A DNA stretch of 64,000 nucleotides from Rhizobium sp. (GCA_003527225.1 DPXQ01000044.1:1-64000), one strand, 5' to 3'; counted from the stretch's first letter, positions 17,392 through 28,023 are shown. Translations and numbers: made by a program. The notes: generated by a model from the letters alone, not told the origin.

Positions 17392-17999
17392 TCATGCGTA
17401 GGCGTGCAGAGGCGAACCGACAGCCAGCTGGAAGCGCGGGAAAACGAAGACGCCCGCCATGCTGCCGGAGTGGTCTCCCTCCAGCCCGTTGGATTCGCCG
17501 ATGCAGAAGACCGGCTGTCGATGATTGCCGTTCGTCACAATCGTCGTCGAATAGCAGAAGACCGATGACGATGTTGCTGCCTGTTCGAAAAGTTCGAGGA
17601 TATGGCCGCGGTCATGAGGTTCGTAGCAGCGCATCATGCTGAGCAAGCCGCATTCGGGTCCGTCCAGGCCATGCAGGACGGTTGCGCGGTCGCCGAGCTT
17701 GATCACGCCATTGGAAAGGTCGCCGGCCCAGCCTTCCGATACGGTGAATTGGGAAAGCGTCGCGGCATGGGATGCGTCCATTTCCAGGAAATCTGGAACA
17801 AACGGTGCGGCAAGATTGGTTTTGGCAATCTTAAACAAGACGTTCCCCAGGTCGAAGCCGATATGGACGCGTTGTCGTCCTCGGACCAGTTGCGGATAGC
17901 ATGGCTCAGATCGCAAGACGCCGGAACGGCGTCCAACTTCGTTTTTTGGTATTCATCGCAGGGCGAAGTGTCGACGATACGCACGATGGCCTCTCTCAA
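17392..17999 (-). pseudogene. probable frameshifted gene of unknown function
   Basis: Two minus-strand reading frames appear to make one protein. The first, from a TTG at 17999, reads MREAIVRIVDTSPCDEYQ, then ...AIRNWSEDDN, and loses coding character near 17870. The second, overlapping by about 60 bases in another frame, continues from HIGFDLGNVLFKIAKTN to GVFVFPRFQLA and ends at 17392. Joining them near 17860-17880 gives about 200 residues of uniform coding style. The second frame alone has a poor N-terminus. I recognise no domain. A sequencing error, or a short gene starting inside the second frame (174 residues from 17916), are alternatives. Flanked by AT-rich gene-poor DNA. Confidence 0.5.
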
Positions 18000-18842
18000 A
18001 CACCCAGAACTGCATTTATTATCAAGTGCTTATAGGCGAATACGCAGATATAGATGGTTCGCGCATAGGTTTCAGCCGTCTCTTCCGTCCGAAATCTCAA
18101 GAACAGGCAGTCGTAACCGTAAGTGGTACTCTGATAGCAAATTTGTCAAAATGAAACAGTTGTCACATGAAGAGTTATAAATTTTCCACTGCGTCTGCAA
18201 TGAAATTTTTTTGACGGATACGGGAAAAATGGAAATCCGAAATCGACCCTATCTACGGTCGTGTACCCTTCGGTTACTAGGGATAAAATCGTCGTTAACG
18301 TACACTTCTGGTTGCGGTCGTTGTTGTGGGCCCGATATGCGTGAAGTGGGATTCCGTCATGTGAATCGTGCAGCATGTTCGAAAATACCGAATCAGTAAA
18401 ATTGCATAGACGAATCGAGGGATGCTGAAGTCGGCTTTAGTACGCGCTGTTGTAATTTCAGGTTTTATCGAGTCGCTCTAAATATAGAATATACTAAACA
18501 GCGATGGTGACGCTGGGTTGTGCCGGTCCGCCCAAAGACAGCTCCGAGACGGCGACTGCGGCGCTAGAATAACGCCGGCCCCGTTTGCCGGCGCCAGTCG
18601 CCGCGAGGGACAGGAAGCCCAGATACTATTAGCACCGGAATCGAAAGCAGGTTGGTGAATTCGGCGAACTGCTGGTTGCACGGTCGGACATGGAGGTCTC
18701 CAGACGAGGTTGCGTGAGTATCGCGTTTCGAATTCTGGAGACCTCTGTCTTTGCTGTCCGTCTTTTCCGAAAGATCAACAATCGGAGACTGATGGCATCA
18801 GGAAGGTAAACGATAGCTCCCGCCGCTGCTCGAGGCTTGCGG
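18000..18842. other. AT-rich gene-poor stretch
   Basis: 843 bases with no convincing gene on either strand. From about 18000 to 18480 the base composition is much more AT-rich than the surroundings and stops are frequent in all frames. From 18490 the sequence returns to GC-rich with a small GC hairpin region near 18570-18605 and a long-armed inverted repeat at 18693-18745. The only open frames (for example 18146-18376 on the minus strand) lack ribosome sites and family resemblance. It could be decayed DNA beside the broken gene, or a regulatory or sRNA region. Confidence 0.6.
18693..18745 (-). repeat. 12-bp inverted repeat with 29-base loop
   Basis: GAGGTCTCCAGA (18693-18704) and TCTGGAGACCTC (18734-18745) are exact complements. 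They lie about 100 bases beyond the stop of the minus-strand methyltransferase gene. It may be a terminator-like structure for that gene or a remnant of a mobile element end; the arms are stronger than chance expectation for this stretch. Confidence 0.5.
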
Positions 18843-19937
18843 CTACGGGCGGGCCACGAAATAGGCGTTGACGATATCGTGGGGCAGCCGGGCAATGTCG
18901 ATGGTGGAGAAGCCGGCGTTCCGGAGCATGTCCTGCGCCATTTCCACACCCCACATTGTGCCTAGGCCGGCGCCTCCCTGGCCCAGCGATACTGGTGTGC
19001 AATGCATGGTCGACATCATGTAGAGAAATGGCGCCAATGGCACCTGCGCGTTGCGCTCGAGATAGCTGGAACCGCCGACTTCCTGCATGAGAAGCGCGCC
19101 TCCGTCCGAAAGTGATCGCCGGATTGCCTTCAGGAGGCCCTGGGGATCCCTTTGATCGTGGATGGCGTCGAAGGCAAAGACGAGATCGAAATGGCCGAGA
19201 TCGTCCACTGCCGATAGATCCTTCTCGACGAATTTCAGGTTCGCCAATCCTTTTTCGGCGCGGGTCCTATCCGTTTGCCGGAAGGCATCGCCGCACAGGT
19301 CGTAGCCCGTGAAGCGGCTGTTCGGAAACGTCTCGGCCAATTTCAGCAGCGCGAGCCCTTGTCCACAGCCAATATCGGCAACGTCTATGCCCTTCTCGAG
19401 TTTGCCGATAGTGCCGGGGACAAGCGGCAGTATGTGGTCGATCAGAGGCTTGACCACAGTCGCCTGGCTCGATTCCGCCATTACTTCATGGAAGCGCCCA
19501 TAGTGGTGGTAGTGGAGGCCCTTGCCATCTCGGAAACGCTGGATGATTTCATCTTCAACCTCGAAACTCACACCCAGGAACTGTGCGATCACCGCGATGT
19601 TCTTGAGCTTCGTTGAGCGGGTAAGAAAGGCGGCGTGCTCGGCGGGGAGCGTGAAGGTGGCGGACGTCGGATCATAGTCGACCACCCCGGATGTGGCCAG
19701 GACGGACAGCCATTCCCGCACGTATCGCTCGGAAAGTCCGGCGTTCTCCGCCAGGGTGGCAGCAGTTGTCGAGGGCGCTTCGGCCAGCGTGTCGAACAGA
19801 CCTGTGCGGTGGCCGATGGAAGTCATCAGAACAAGAGCGGCACGATTCAGCGCGCCGATCATGGTTCCCGCGAAGGCCTGCGCCTTGGCTTCGTCAAACA
19901 TCGATGCCTGATCGGCGAGTGCCAGATTTGTGGTCAT
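18843..19937 (-). CDS. SAM-dependent methyltransferase with N-terminal winged helix (Rv2258c-like)
   Basis: 364 residues in two parts. Residues 1-100 form a winged-helix dimerisation domain (TGLFDTLAEAPSTTAATLAE, then GLSERYVREWLSVLATSGVV). Residues 160-364 form a Rossmann methyltransferase with motif I VADIGCGQGLALLKL, FTGYDLCGDAF and FDLVFAFDAIHDQ. This architecture is found in Rv2258c-type proteins, whose substrates are mostly unknown. The start at 19937 has AAGGAG nine bases upstream. It is divergent from an AraC regulator with 121 bases between, so it is the likely regulatory target. Confidence 0.85.
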   Translation of the reverse strand: MTTNLALADQASMFDEAKAQAFAGTMIGALNRAALVLMTSIGHRTGLFDTLAEAPSTTAATLAENAGLSERYVREWLSVLATSGVVDYDPTSATFTLPAEHAAFLTRSTKLKNIAVIAQFLGVSFEVEDEIIQRFRDGKGLHYHHYGRFHEVMAESSQATVVKPLIDHILPLVPGTIGKLEKGIDVADIGCGQGLALLKLAETFPNSRFTGYDLCGDAFRQTDRTRAEKGLANLKFVEKDLSAVDDLGHFDLVFAFDAIHDQRDPQGLLKAIRRSLSDGGALLMQEVGGSSYLERNAQVPLAPFLYMMSTMHCTPVSLGQGGAGLGTMWGVEMAQDMLRNAGFSTIDIARLPHDIVNAYFVARP

Positions 19938-19984
19938 ATTGATCTCCTTGGTTGAGAGAGCCGCGGTCCGGCTCGGACAAGGCG

Positions 19985-20015
19985 ATCTACCGCTCGCCCT
20001 TGGAGTCTGGTAGAT
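19985..20015. promoter_or_regulatory. inverted repeat in the methyltransferase/AraC divergent region
   Basis: ATCTACC (19985-19991) and GGTAGAT (20009-20015), 17 bases apart, in the 121-bp gap between divergent starts. Position suggests an operator for the adjacent AraC-family regulator, although AraC proteins more often bind direct repeats. Symmetry is seen; the role is inferred. Confidence 0.4.
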
Positions 20016-20058
20016 TCGGTTCGGGCAAAAGCGGTCCGGAACAGACGGGGAGGATCCG

Positions 20059-21117
20059 GTGGAGCGGAAGCCTCTGGAGACAATTGTGGTAGGCCTTCCG
20101 GAGGCGAGCGCAACCGGCATGGCCATCATGATAGATGTGCTGTCCTCGGTCGGTCGCAGCTGGGAAATGTTGCACGGACTGGAGTCACGCCCACCCGCGT
20201 TTTGTGCGCGTCTTCTTTCCCTGGATGGCGAGCCGTTTCAATCCACGAACGGATTGATGATGGTGCCGCATGGGCGCCTTGGGGATTGCATGTCGCCCGA
20301 CATCGTTATCATTCCCGAAGTTCGTATCGGTCCCTCGCGCACCTATCCGGAGAGCTTCTTCAGGATCGCGGACTGGATCCGTACCATGCATGCCAACGGG
20401 GCATTGATCGCATCGGTCTGTTCTGGATCCCTGATTGTCGCCGAAAGCGGGCTCCTTGACGGGGAGGACGCCGCCACGCACTGGGCGGTGGCAGCCGGCA
20501 TGGCAGAGCGATACCCCAGGGTCAGGGTTCGGAAGGAGCGCATCCTCGTTCCCGCAGGGCAGGGGCATCGCGTCGTCACGGCTGGCGGCGCTTCCTCCTG
20601 GCATGACCTTCTTCTCTATCTGATAGGGCGCTTCTGCGGATGGGAGGAGGCACGACGTATTGCCCGGGTTTTCCTGCTGCAGTGGCATGCGGAAGGTCAA
20701 TTGCCATTTGCCTCGCTCACCATCGGTCGCCAGCATCAGGACCAGGTGGTGGCGGCTTCCCAGATCTGGGCGGCGGACAACTACAGGAATGCGAATCCCG
20801 TCAGCGAAATGGTGGCCCGAAGTGGCCTGACCGAAAGGAGCTTTCTTCGGCGCTTCCGATCCGCCACCGGTCAGTCGCCTCTTGAATATGTCCAGACACT
20901 GAGGATCGAGGAGGCAAAACAGATGCTCGAGACCTCAACTCTGTCCCTGGACGACATAGCAGCAGAGATCGGCTACATCGAGCCGGCAAGCTTCCGTCGT
21001 CTTTTCCGGAAGATGGTGGGTATGACGCCGTCCGACTATCGCCGGCGCCACGCTCCCCCTCCAGAAGTTTGGCAGCGCGCCATGCAAAAAGGGCGGCCCG
21101 AAGACCGCCCTTTCTGA
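20059..21117 (+). CDS. GlxA/FtrA-type AraC-family regulator
   Basis: 352 residues: an N-terminal DJ-1/PfpI (class I glutamine amidotransferase-like) domain, about residues 8-200, including SVCSGSLIVAESGLL at the usual nucleophile elbow with a Cys, and a C-terminal AraC double helix-turn-helix (NPVSEMVARSGLTERSFLRRF, then IAAEIGYIEPASFRRLFRK). Such GATase1-AraC regulators commonly sense small molecules; the ligand is unknown. The GTG start at 20059 follows GGGGAGG. It probably regulates the divergent methyltransferase. Its last 30 bases form the stem of a terminator. Confidence 0.9.
   Translation: MERKPLETIVVGLPEASATGMAIMIDVLSSVGRSWEMLHGLESRPPAFCARLLSLDGEPFQSTNGLMMVPHGRLGDCMSPDIVIIPEVRIGPSRTYPESFFRIADWIRTMHANGALIASVCSGSLIVAESGLLDGEDAATHWAVAAGMAERYPRVRVRKERILVPAGQGHRVVTAGGASSWHDLLLYLIGRFCGWEEARRIARVFLLQWHAEGQLPFASLTIGRQHQDQVVAASQIWAADNYRNANPVSEMVARSGLTERSFLRRFRSATGQSPLEYVQTLRIEEAKQMLETSTLSLDDIAAEIGYIEPASFRRLFRKMVGMTPSDYRRRHAPPPEVWQRAMQKGRPEDRPF
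21088..21113. terminator. terminator embedded in the end of the AraC gene
   Basis: AAAGGGCGG / CCGCCCTTT, a perfect 9-bp stem with an 8-base loop, lies inside the last codons of the AraC gene, one base before its stop codon. The A-run on the left and T-run on the right suit a bidirectional intrinsic terminator between this gene and the convergent groEL. Confidence 0.75.
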
Positions 21118-21152
21118 AATGAACCGGATGGCTCAGATGCGAGACATCAGTC

Positions 21153-22811
<1,659 letters not shown>

Positions 22812-22859
22812 TCAGCCCATTGGTGAATTGTTGATTTTGGGGATGAGCGTTCCGGCTGA

Positions 22860-23156
22860 TCAGCCGATGATGCCCATGATGTCGGCTTCCTTCATGATCA
22901 GAAGGTCGACGCCGTCGAGCTTGACTTCAGTGCCCGACCACTTGCCGAACAGCACGCGGTCGCCAACCTTGACGTCGAGCGCCACGACCTTGCCGTGGTC
23001 GTCACGGGCGCCGGGGCCGACGGCGATGACTTCGCCTTCAGCGGGCTTTTCCTTGGCGGTATCGGGAATGATGATCCCACCCTTGGTCTTTTCTTCGGAT
23101 TCAACGCGACGTACGACGACGCGGTCGTGAAGCGGACGGAATTTGGTGCTTGCCAT
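22860..23156 (-). CDS. groES: co-chaperonin GroES
   Basis: 98 residues, normal length. [19 protein letters not shown] start, the mobile loop region [18 protein letters not shown] that contacts GroEL (IIIP), and [16 protein letters not shown] at the end. Forms the heptameric lid of the GroEL chamber. First gene of groESL, 58 bases downstream of a CIRCE operator. Confidence 0.98.
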   Translation of the reverse strand: MASTKFRPLHDRVVVRRVESEEKTKGGIIIPDTAKEKPAEGEVIAVGPGARDDHGKVVALDVKVGDRVLFGKWSGTEVKLDGVDLLIMKEADIMGIIG

Positions 23157-23214
23157 TGTCTAATCCCTCGATCAAATGACATTCGCGGATCGCAACGGAT
23201 CCGCATCGAAACGG

Positions 23215-23241
23215 TTAGCACTCCCTTTGGGTGAGTGCTAG
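23215..23241 (-). promoter_or_regulatory. CIRCE operator (HrcA site) of groESL
   Basis: TTAGCACTC-N9-GAGTGCTAG, matching the CIRCE consensus TTAGCACTC-N9-GAGTGCTAA at all but the last base. It lies between the groE promoter and groES. HrcA binding here represses groESL until heat stress. Confidence 0.96.
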
Positions 23242-23250
23242 CGAGGCTGG

Positions 23251-23278
23251 AGATAAGCACGCCCGCCGAATGAGTCAA
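23251..23278 (-). promoter_or_regulatory. groESL promoter
   Basis: On the minus strand TTGACT and TTATCT are spaced by 16 bases, immediately upstream of the CIRCE element. This fits a vegetative/heat-shock type alphaproteobacterial groE promoter with a transcript start about 10 bases before CIRCE. Confidence 0.7.
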
Positions 23279-23325
23279 GCGCGCGCAGTCGAAAATTGTC
23301 CACGCAACATCATTATCACGGGCAC

Positions 23326-24711
23326 ATGACAGACCTTGTGACAGCCGAAAAAGAACAGGAAATTGCCGCCGCGCCTTCTTTTGCCGAAGTTGTCAAAGCT
23401 TTTTCCCAGATTGGCCTCCTGAGCTTCGGCGGACCGGCCGCGCAGATAGGGCTCATGCACCGGATCGCGGTCGATGAGAAACGCTGGATCTCGGAAGATC
23501 GGTTTCTCCATGCGTTGAACTATTGCATGCTGTTGCCGGGACCGGAGGCGCAGCAGCTGGCAACCTATATCGGGTGGCTGCTTCATGGCGTGCGCGGCGG
23601 TATCGTGGCTGGCCTGCTTTTCGTTCTGCCGGGGCTTGCCGTCATCACTGGCCTGTCGGCCGCCTATGCGCTCTACCAGGATACCGGTTGGGTGGCCGGC
23701 CTGTTCTTCGGGCTCAAGGCGGCGGTGCTTTCGATCGTCATCGAGGCGGTCGTCCGTATCGGCAGGCGGGCGCTCAAGAGCCGTTTTCATCGCGCAATAG
23801 CGGCTCTGGCCTTTCTCTCGCTTTTCGTTCTGTCCCTGCCCTTTCCCATTGTGGTGCTGGCCGCCGGAGCGGCGGGGCTGGTGGTGGCCCGTGCAGCGCC
23901 GGCCATACCCGTCTCCCGGGATGCGGCGCAAGCGGAGGCCGGAGGGCGGCGGGTTTCGCTGGTCCGCTCTCTGATGGTTCTCGTTTTCTGGCTCATGGTC
24001 TGGCAGGCACCGCTGGCGGTGCTCTATATGCTGGGCGACCCGGCGGGTCTGACGGCGGTCTTCTCGTTCTTCTCGAAAATGGCTCTTGTCACCTTTGGCG
24101 GCGCCTATGCCGTACTCGCATATGTCGCGCAGGTCGCCGTCGAGCATTATCAATGGCTGCGGCCGGGCGAAATGCTGGATGGACTGGCGCTGGCCGAGAC
24201 GACGCCGGGCCCGCTCGTCCTCGTGCTCTCATTCGTCGGCTTTCTTGCGGCCTTTCGCGAGACAGGCGGCCTCGATCCGCTCCTGTCAGGCGTGATCGGC
24301 GCACTCATCACCGCCTGGGCGACCTTCGTTCCGAGCTTCATCTGGATCTTCGCCGGCGCACCCTATATCGAAAGGCTCTACGGCAACCGTCTGATGACGG
24401 GTGCGCTTTCGGCGATCACCGCCGCCGTCGTCGGCGTCATCCTCAATCTGGCCGTCTGGTTCGCGCTCCATGTGCTATTCACCAAGGTCGACCGCCTCGT
24501 TCTGTGGCAGGGCTTTGGAGCGAAGGGAAATGTGGAAGGTGCCGGTTTCCTTCCCATCTTCATCAGCGTTCCCGATCCGGTGACCCTCGATGTCGCCGCT
24601 CTTGGCATATCGCTGCTTGCCGCGTTCCTGGTGTTCCATTTCCGGCAGGGGATTGGACGCACGCTGCTGGTCTGCGCCGCCGCCGGTTTTGTCTTGCGTG
24701 CTCTGGTATGA
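23326..24711 (+). CDS. chrA: chromate transporter ChrA, two-domain form
   Basis: 461 residues, a long-form CHR protein with two homologous halves. The first half has FSQIGLLSFGGPAAQIGLMH and LPGPEAQQLATYIGWLLHG; the second has FSKMALVTFGGAYAVLAYVAQ and ALAETTPGPLVLVLSFVGF. These paired FGG and PGP motifs are the family signature. About ten membrane segments. The family exports chromate through the inner membrane. Start 23326 is preferred because an upstream TTG would add non-conserved residues. Stands alone beside groESL; no chrB or other metal genes are adjacent. Confidence 0.93.
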   Translation: MTDLVTAEKEQEIAAAPSFAEVVKAFSQIGLLSFGGPAAQIGLMHRIAVDEKRWISEDRFLHALNYCMLLPGPEAQQLATYIGWLLHGVRGGIVAGLLFVLPGLAVITGLSAAYALYQDTGWVAGLFFGLKAAVLSIVIEAVVRIGRRALKSRFHRAIAALAFLSLFVLSLPFPIVVLAAGAAGLVVARAAPAIPVSRDAAQAEAGGRRVSLVRSLMVLVFWLMVWQAPLAVLYMLGDPAGLTAVFSFFSKMALVTFGGAYAVLAYVAQVAVEHYQWLRPGEMLDGLALAETTPGPLVLVLSFVGFLAAFRETGGLDPLLSGVIGALITAWATFVPSFIWIFAGAPYIERLYGNRLMTGALSAITAAVVGVILNLAVWFALHVLFTKVDRLVLWQGFGAKGNVEGAGFLPIFISVPDPVTLDVAALGISLLAAFLVFHFRQGIGRTLLVCAAAGFVLRALV

Positions 24712-24819
24712 ACTTTCACGCCCCGCGCTTCATATTTGCCGATCGGCAGCAAATCCCCTTGCCTTGCTGGCTTTCCTTTGCGATGTGAGCCGGGAACATT
24801 TTGAAGTCAGGAACAGTGA

Positions 24820-25671
24820 ATGGCCGAGCGCATCTCCAATCTTAGTGATGTCAGCAACCTGTACGACGTGATCCTCTGTGATGTCTGGGGCGTGCTGCAT
24901 AACGGCGTCGATGCCTTTCCCGCTGCTTCCGAGGCGCTGACGGCGGCGCGCGCGGCCGGTGTGACGGTCGTGCTGATCACCAATTCGCCGCGCCGCGCGC
25001 AGGATGTTATCAGCCAGCTCAGGATAATCGGCGCCGCCGATACCGCCTATGACCGCATCGTGACTTCGGGTGACGTCACCCGCACGCTGATCGCGGCCGG
25101 CCCGAAGAAGATCTTTTTCCTTGGTCCCGATCGCGACCTGAACTTGCTCGACGGCCTCGATGTGACAGCGGTTTCGCCCGCCGAGGCCGATGCAATCGTC
25201 TGCACCGGCTTCTTCGACGACGAAACGGAAACGCCGGAAGACTACCATGATATCCTGGTTGCCCTTGCCGCCCGCAAGGTGCCGTTGATCTGCGCCAATC
25301 CGGACCTGATCGTCGAGCGCGGCCATCGCATGATCCCCTGCGCCGGCGCGGTCGCCGCTTATTACGAGCAGTTCGGCGGCGAGACCCGCATTGCCGGCAA
25401 GCCCCATCATCCGATCTATGAGGCAGCGCTCGCCGCCGCCCGGGATCATCGTGGCACCGAGATCGATCCGGGCCGCGTACTTGCCATCGGCGACGGCATG
25501 CCGACGGACGTGCGCGGCGCGCTTGATGCCGGTCTTGACCTTCTTTATGTCAGCGGCGGCATCCATGCCGGCGAATACACTGTCAACGGCAAGACAGACG
25601 AGGCGATCCTCAATGCCTATCTGAAGCGCGAGAACGTGGCCCCGAGATGGTGGATGCAAAGACTGGCGTGA
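24820..25671 (+). CDS. class IIA HAD hydrolase (TIGR01459 type)
   Basis: 283 residues. Motif I DVWGVLHNG near residue 20, motif II VLITNSPR, and motif III/IV IAGKPHHPIYEAAL with AIGDGMPTDVRGA; a class II cap lies between. This is the NagD-like branch common in alphaproteobacteria, annotated as sugar phosphatase, but with no firm substrate. The stop is 13 bases before ribF. Adjacency to ribF is common in Rhizobiales and might hint at a role on flavin precursors or nucleotides; that is speculation. Confidence 0.88.
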   Translation: MAERISNLSDVSNLYDVILCDVWGVLHNGVDAFPAASEALTAARAAGVTVVLITNSPRRAQDVISQLRIIGAADTAYDRIVTSGDVTRTLIAAGPKKIFFLGPDRDLNLLDGLDVTAVSPAEADAIVCTGFFDDETETPEDYHDILVALAARKVPLICANPDLIVERGHRMIPCAGAVAAYYEQFGGETRIAGKPHHPIYEAALAAARDHRGTEIDPGRVLAIGDGMPTDVRGALDAGLDLLYVSGGIHAGEYTVNGKTDEAILNAYLKRENVAPRWWMQRLA

Positions 25672-25684
25672 GGCGGGTGTAGGG

Positions 25685-26665
25685 ATGACGGTTTTCCATC
25701 GCAACGAGAAAAAGAATCCGCTGCCCGAAAATCTCAAGGGCGGCGTCATCGCCATCGGCAATTTCGACGGCGTTCATCGGGGCCACCAGACGGTGCTGTC
25801 GCGGGCGCTGGAACTTTCCGAAGCACGTGGCATCCCTGCGCTCGTGCTGACCTTCGAGCCGCATCCGCGCACCGTCTTCAATCCGGACAAGCCCGTCTTC
25901 CGCCTGACGCCCGCTCCCATGCGTGCCCGCATCCTCGAGGCCATGGGCTTCCATTCGGTGATCGAATACCCATTCGATCGCGACTTCTCCCAGCGCTCCG
26001 CCGACGAGTTCATTCACTCCATCCTGATCGACTGGCTGGGGGCGAGCGAGGTCGTCACCGGTTTCGATTTTCACTTCGGCAAGGGCAGGGAAGGGGGGCC
26101 GGCTTTCCTGATGGACGCCGGACGCAAGAACGGTTTCGGCGTTACGCTTGTCGACGCATTCCGTGACGAAGGCGCGGCGGTCGTCTCGTCCAGCCGCATT
26201 CGCGGTCTTCTGGCCGAAGGCGACGTAGCGGAAGCAGCTGGCCTTCTTGGCTATCGCTTTACCGTTGAGGCCGAGGTCATCCGGGGCCAGCAGCTTGGCC
26301 GCACGCTGGGTTATCCGACGGCAAACATGGCGCTGTCGCCGGAAGCGGAGCTGAAACCCGGCATCTATGCCGTCCGGCTTCGCCGCGCCGACGGTACTCT
26401 TCATGATGGCGTCGCAAGTTTCGGCTACCGGCCGACCGTCACCGAAAATGGTGCGGCGCTGCTCGAAACCTATGTGTTCGACTTCTCCGGCGATCTCTAC
26501 GGCGAAACCTGCTCCGTCTCCTTCTTCGGCCATCTGCGTGATGAGCTGAAATTTGCAGGCCTTGAACCACTCGTCGCTCAGATCAGACGCGACGAGGAGG
26601 AAGCCCGGGCGCTGCTGGCGGGCGTGAAGCCGCTCGACGAACTGGACGCGAAGATCGCGTTCTGA
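25685..26665 (+). CDS. ribF: bifunctional riboflavin kinase / FMN adenylyltransferase
   Basis: 326 residues. The N-terminal FAD synthetase domain has AIGNFDGVHRGHQTVL and LTFEPHPRTVF, with SSSRIRGLLAEGDV at its end. The C-terminal riboflavin kinase domain has GRTLGYPTANM and KPGIYAVRL. Converts riboflavin to FMN and FAD. Start ATG at 25685 agrees with family length. Likely co-transcribed with the upstream HAD gene. Confidence 0.96.
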   Translation: MTVFHRNEKKNPLPENLKGGVIAIGNFDGVHRGHQTVLSRALELSEARGIPALVLTFEPHPRTVFNPDKPVFRLTPAPMRARILEAMGFHSVIEYPFDRDFSQRSADEFIHSILIDWLGASEVVTGFDFHFGKGREGGPAFLMDAGRKNGFGVTLVDAFRDEGAAVVSSSRIRGLLAEGDVAEAAGLLGYRFTVEAEVIRGQQLGRTLGYPTANMALSPEAELKPGIYAVRLRRADGTLHDGVASFGYRPTVTENGAALLETYVFDFSGDLYGETCSVSFFGHLRDELKFAGLEPLVAQIRRDEEEARALLAGVKPLDELDAKIAF

Positions 26666-26917
26666 TCCGCGCTGTACGTCCGGGCTCCTTTTCGACCGCC
26701 CCACGATTCGCGCCTTTCCGCTCTTTCCGCGCCCGAGCCTGCTCGCCCGATGCGATACCGTTTTGCAGTTTCGCGAAATTGCGAAAAAGCATTTCCCATC
26801 CGGCCTCTGAAATATAAGGAAATGCCTATGTTTCCCGTTTTTATTCTGTAGAGTGCGGTTAGTTGTCGCGCCCTGGGATTGGGCACGACCCGATGGAACG
26901 CTTTCAGGAGGATGAGA

Positions 26918-27334
26918 ATGACCGAGTTCACTCCGTTACTGTCTTTTGCCGGCGGCCTTTTGATCGGGCTTGCAGCCGTCCTGCTGATGGTGTCCTGGGG
27001 GCGCATTGCCGGCATGTCGGCCATCGTCATCGGCGTATTCCCGCCTGTGGCCACCGACTGGGCCTGGCGGGCGGCATTTCTCGTCGGCGCCATCGGAGCG
27101 CCTGCTCTGCTCCAGCTGTCCGGTTACAGTGCCCCCTTTTCCGTGCCGCTGTCGTTGGCCGCCCTGATCGTCGGCGGTCTTGTGACCGGTCTTGGGGTGA
27201 CCTTCGGGTCGGGCTGCACCTCGGGCCACGGTGTTTGCGGCATGTCGCGGCTTTCGCCTCGTTCGTTTGCTGCGACTGCGTGTTTCATGGCTGGTGCTTT
27301 CGCCACAGTCTTCCTCATTCGGCACGTTTTCTGA
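26918..27334 (+). CDS. YeeE/YedE-family membrane protein, first half
   Basis: 138 residues with four membrane segments and the family sequence GVTFGSGCTSGHGVCGMSRLSPRSF, which carries the conserved SGCTSGHGVCG cysteine motif. These proteins transport sulfur compounds such as thiosulfate in YeeE/TsuA. In this subfamily (PmpA-like) two half-size proteins replace one fused protein; the partner is the next gene. AGGAGG seven bases before the ATG fixes the start. Confidence 0.9.
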   Translation: MTEFTPLLSFAGGLLIGLAAVLLMVSWGRIAGMSAIVIGVFPPVATDWAWRAAFLVGAIGAPALLQLSGYSAPFSVPLSLAALIVGGLVTGLGVTFGSGCTSGHGVCGMSRLSPRSFAATACFMAGAFATVFLIRHVF

Positions 27335-27347
27335 AGGGTTCTCTCCA

Positions 27348-27791
27348 ATGAAATATGCAGCTGTACTGGTCATTGGCGCCATTTTCGGCATCGGCATCGT
27401 GCTTTCCGGCATGGCAGATCCCGCGAAGGTAATGAATTTCTTCGATATTGCGGGCACCTGGGATCCGAGCCTCGCCTTTGTCATGGCCGGCGCCCTGCTG
27501 GTGACGGCCCCGGGCTATGTGCTGATCCAGCGCAAGCGAGACAAGCCGGTTTTCGACAGGATCTTCCATATCCCGGCCAAGGGCCGGATCGACGCGCGCC
27601 TCATCTCCGGCTCGGCCCTGTTCGGCGTAGGCTGGGGTATCGCCGGCTTCTGCCCCGGCGGTGCGATCCCGGCACTCGGTCTCGGCCATAACGAAACCTA
27701 TTTCTTCCTTGCCGCGATGGTGTCCGGCATGCTTGTTGCCCGGCAGGTCCTGCGCATGGATGTATTCACGCTCGCCAAAGGGTCAGCGTGA
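27348..27791 (+). CDS. YeeE/YedE-family membrane protein, second half (DUF6691)
   Basis: 147 residues with four membrane segments. GIGIVLSGMADPAKVMNFFDI and FGVGWGIAGFCPGGAIPALG are diagnostic; the CPGGA motif provides the second conserved cysteine of the YeeE fold. It starts 13 bases after the first half, and both products probably form one sulfur-compound transporter. No BigR-type repressor or persulfide dioxygenase is adjacent, which would be expected in the PmpAB/BigR system. Confidence 0.9.
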   Translation: MKYAAVLVIGAIFGIGIVLSGMADPAKVMNFFDIAGTWDPSLAFVMAGALLVTAPGYVLIQRKRDKPVFDRIFHIPAKGRIDARLISGSALFGVGWGIAGFCPGGAIPALGLGHNETYFFLAAMVSGMLVARQVLRMDVFTLAKGSA

Positions 27792-28023
27792 TCATTTACG
27801 GCGCCAGGCCCCTTCCTTTTCTCGGCAAAAGCGCTTAAAGACCGCCACCATGACCATGGTTCGGCTGACCATATCCCTTCGAATTATTGGCCCGGCCTTC
27901 CGCGCGCTTTGAAAGCTGCCGGAGGGTCCGGGTTTTCAGCGCTTGGAACGAGCGCTTTCCGTCACCGGTAAATTTCAGACAATGGCGCTACCCCTTGCGG
28001 GCGCCCCTCTCGATGGCAAGATC

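Noticed and set aside
18146..18376. 76-codon minus-strand frame in the AT-rich stretch
   Set aside because: No ribosome site, no family resemblance, and odd composition.
26666..26917. Searched for a tRNA or BigR-type operator before the YeeE genes
   Set aside because: No cloverleaf and no ATTTAG-type dyad could be made out; only short imperfect repeats around TTCGCGAAATTGCGAA.
27943..28023. N-terminal extension of ileS
   Set aside because: Not family-like; [12 protein letters not shown] at 28024 is the usual rhizobial start.
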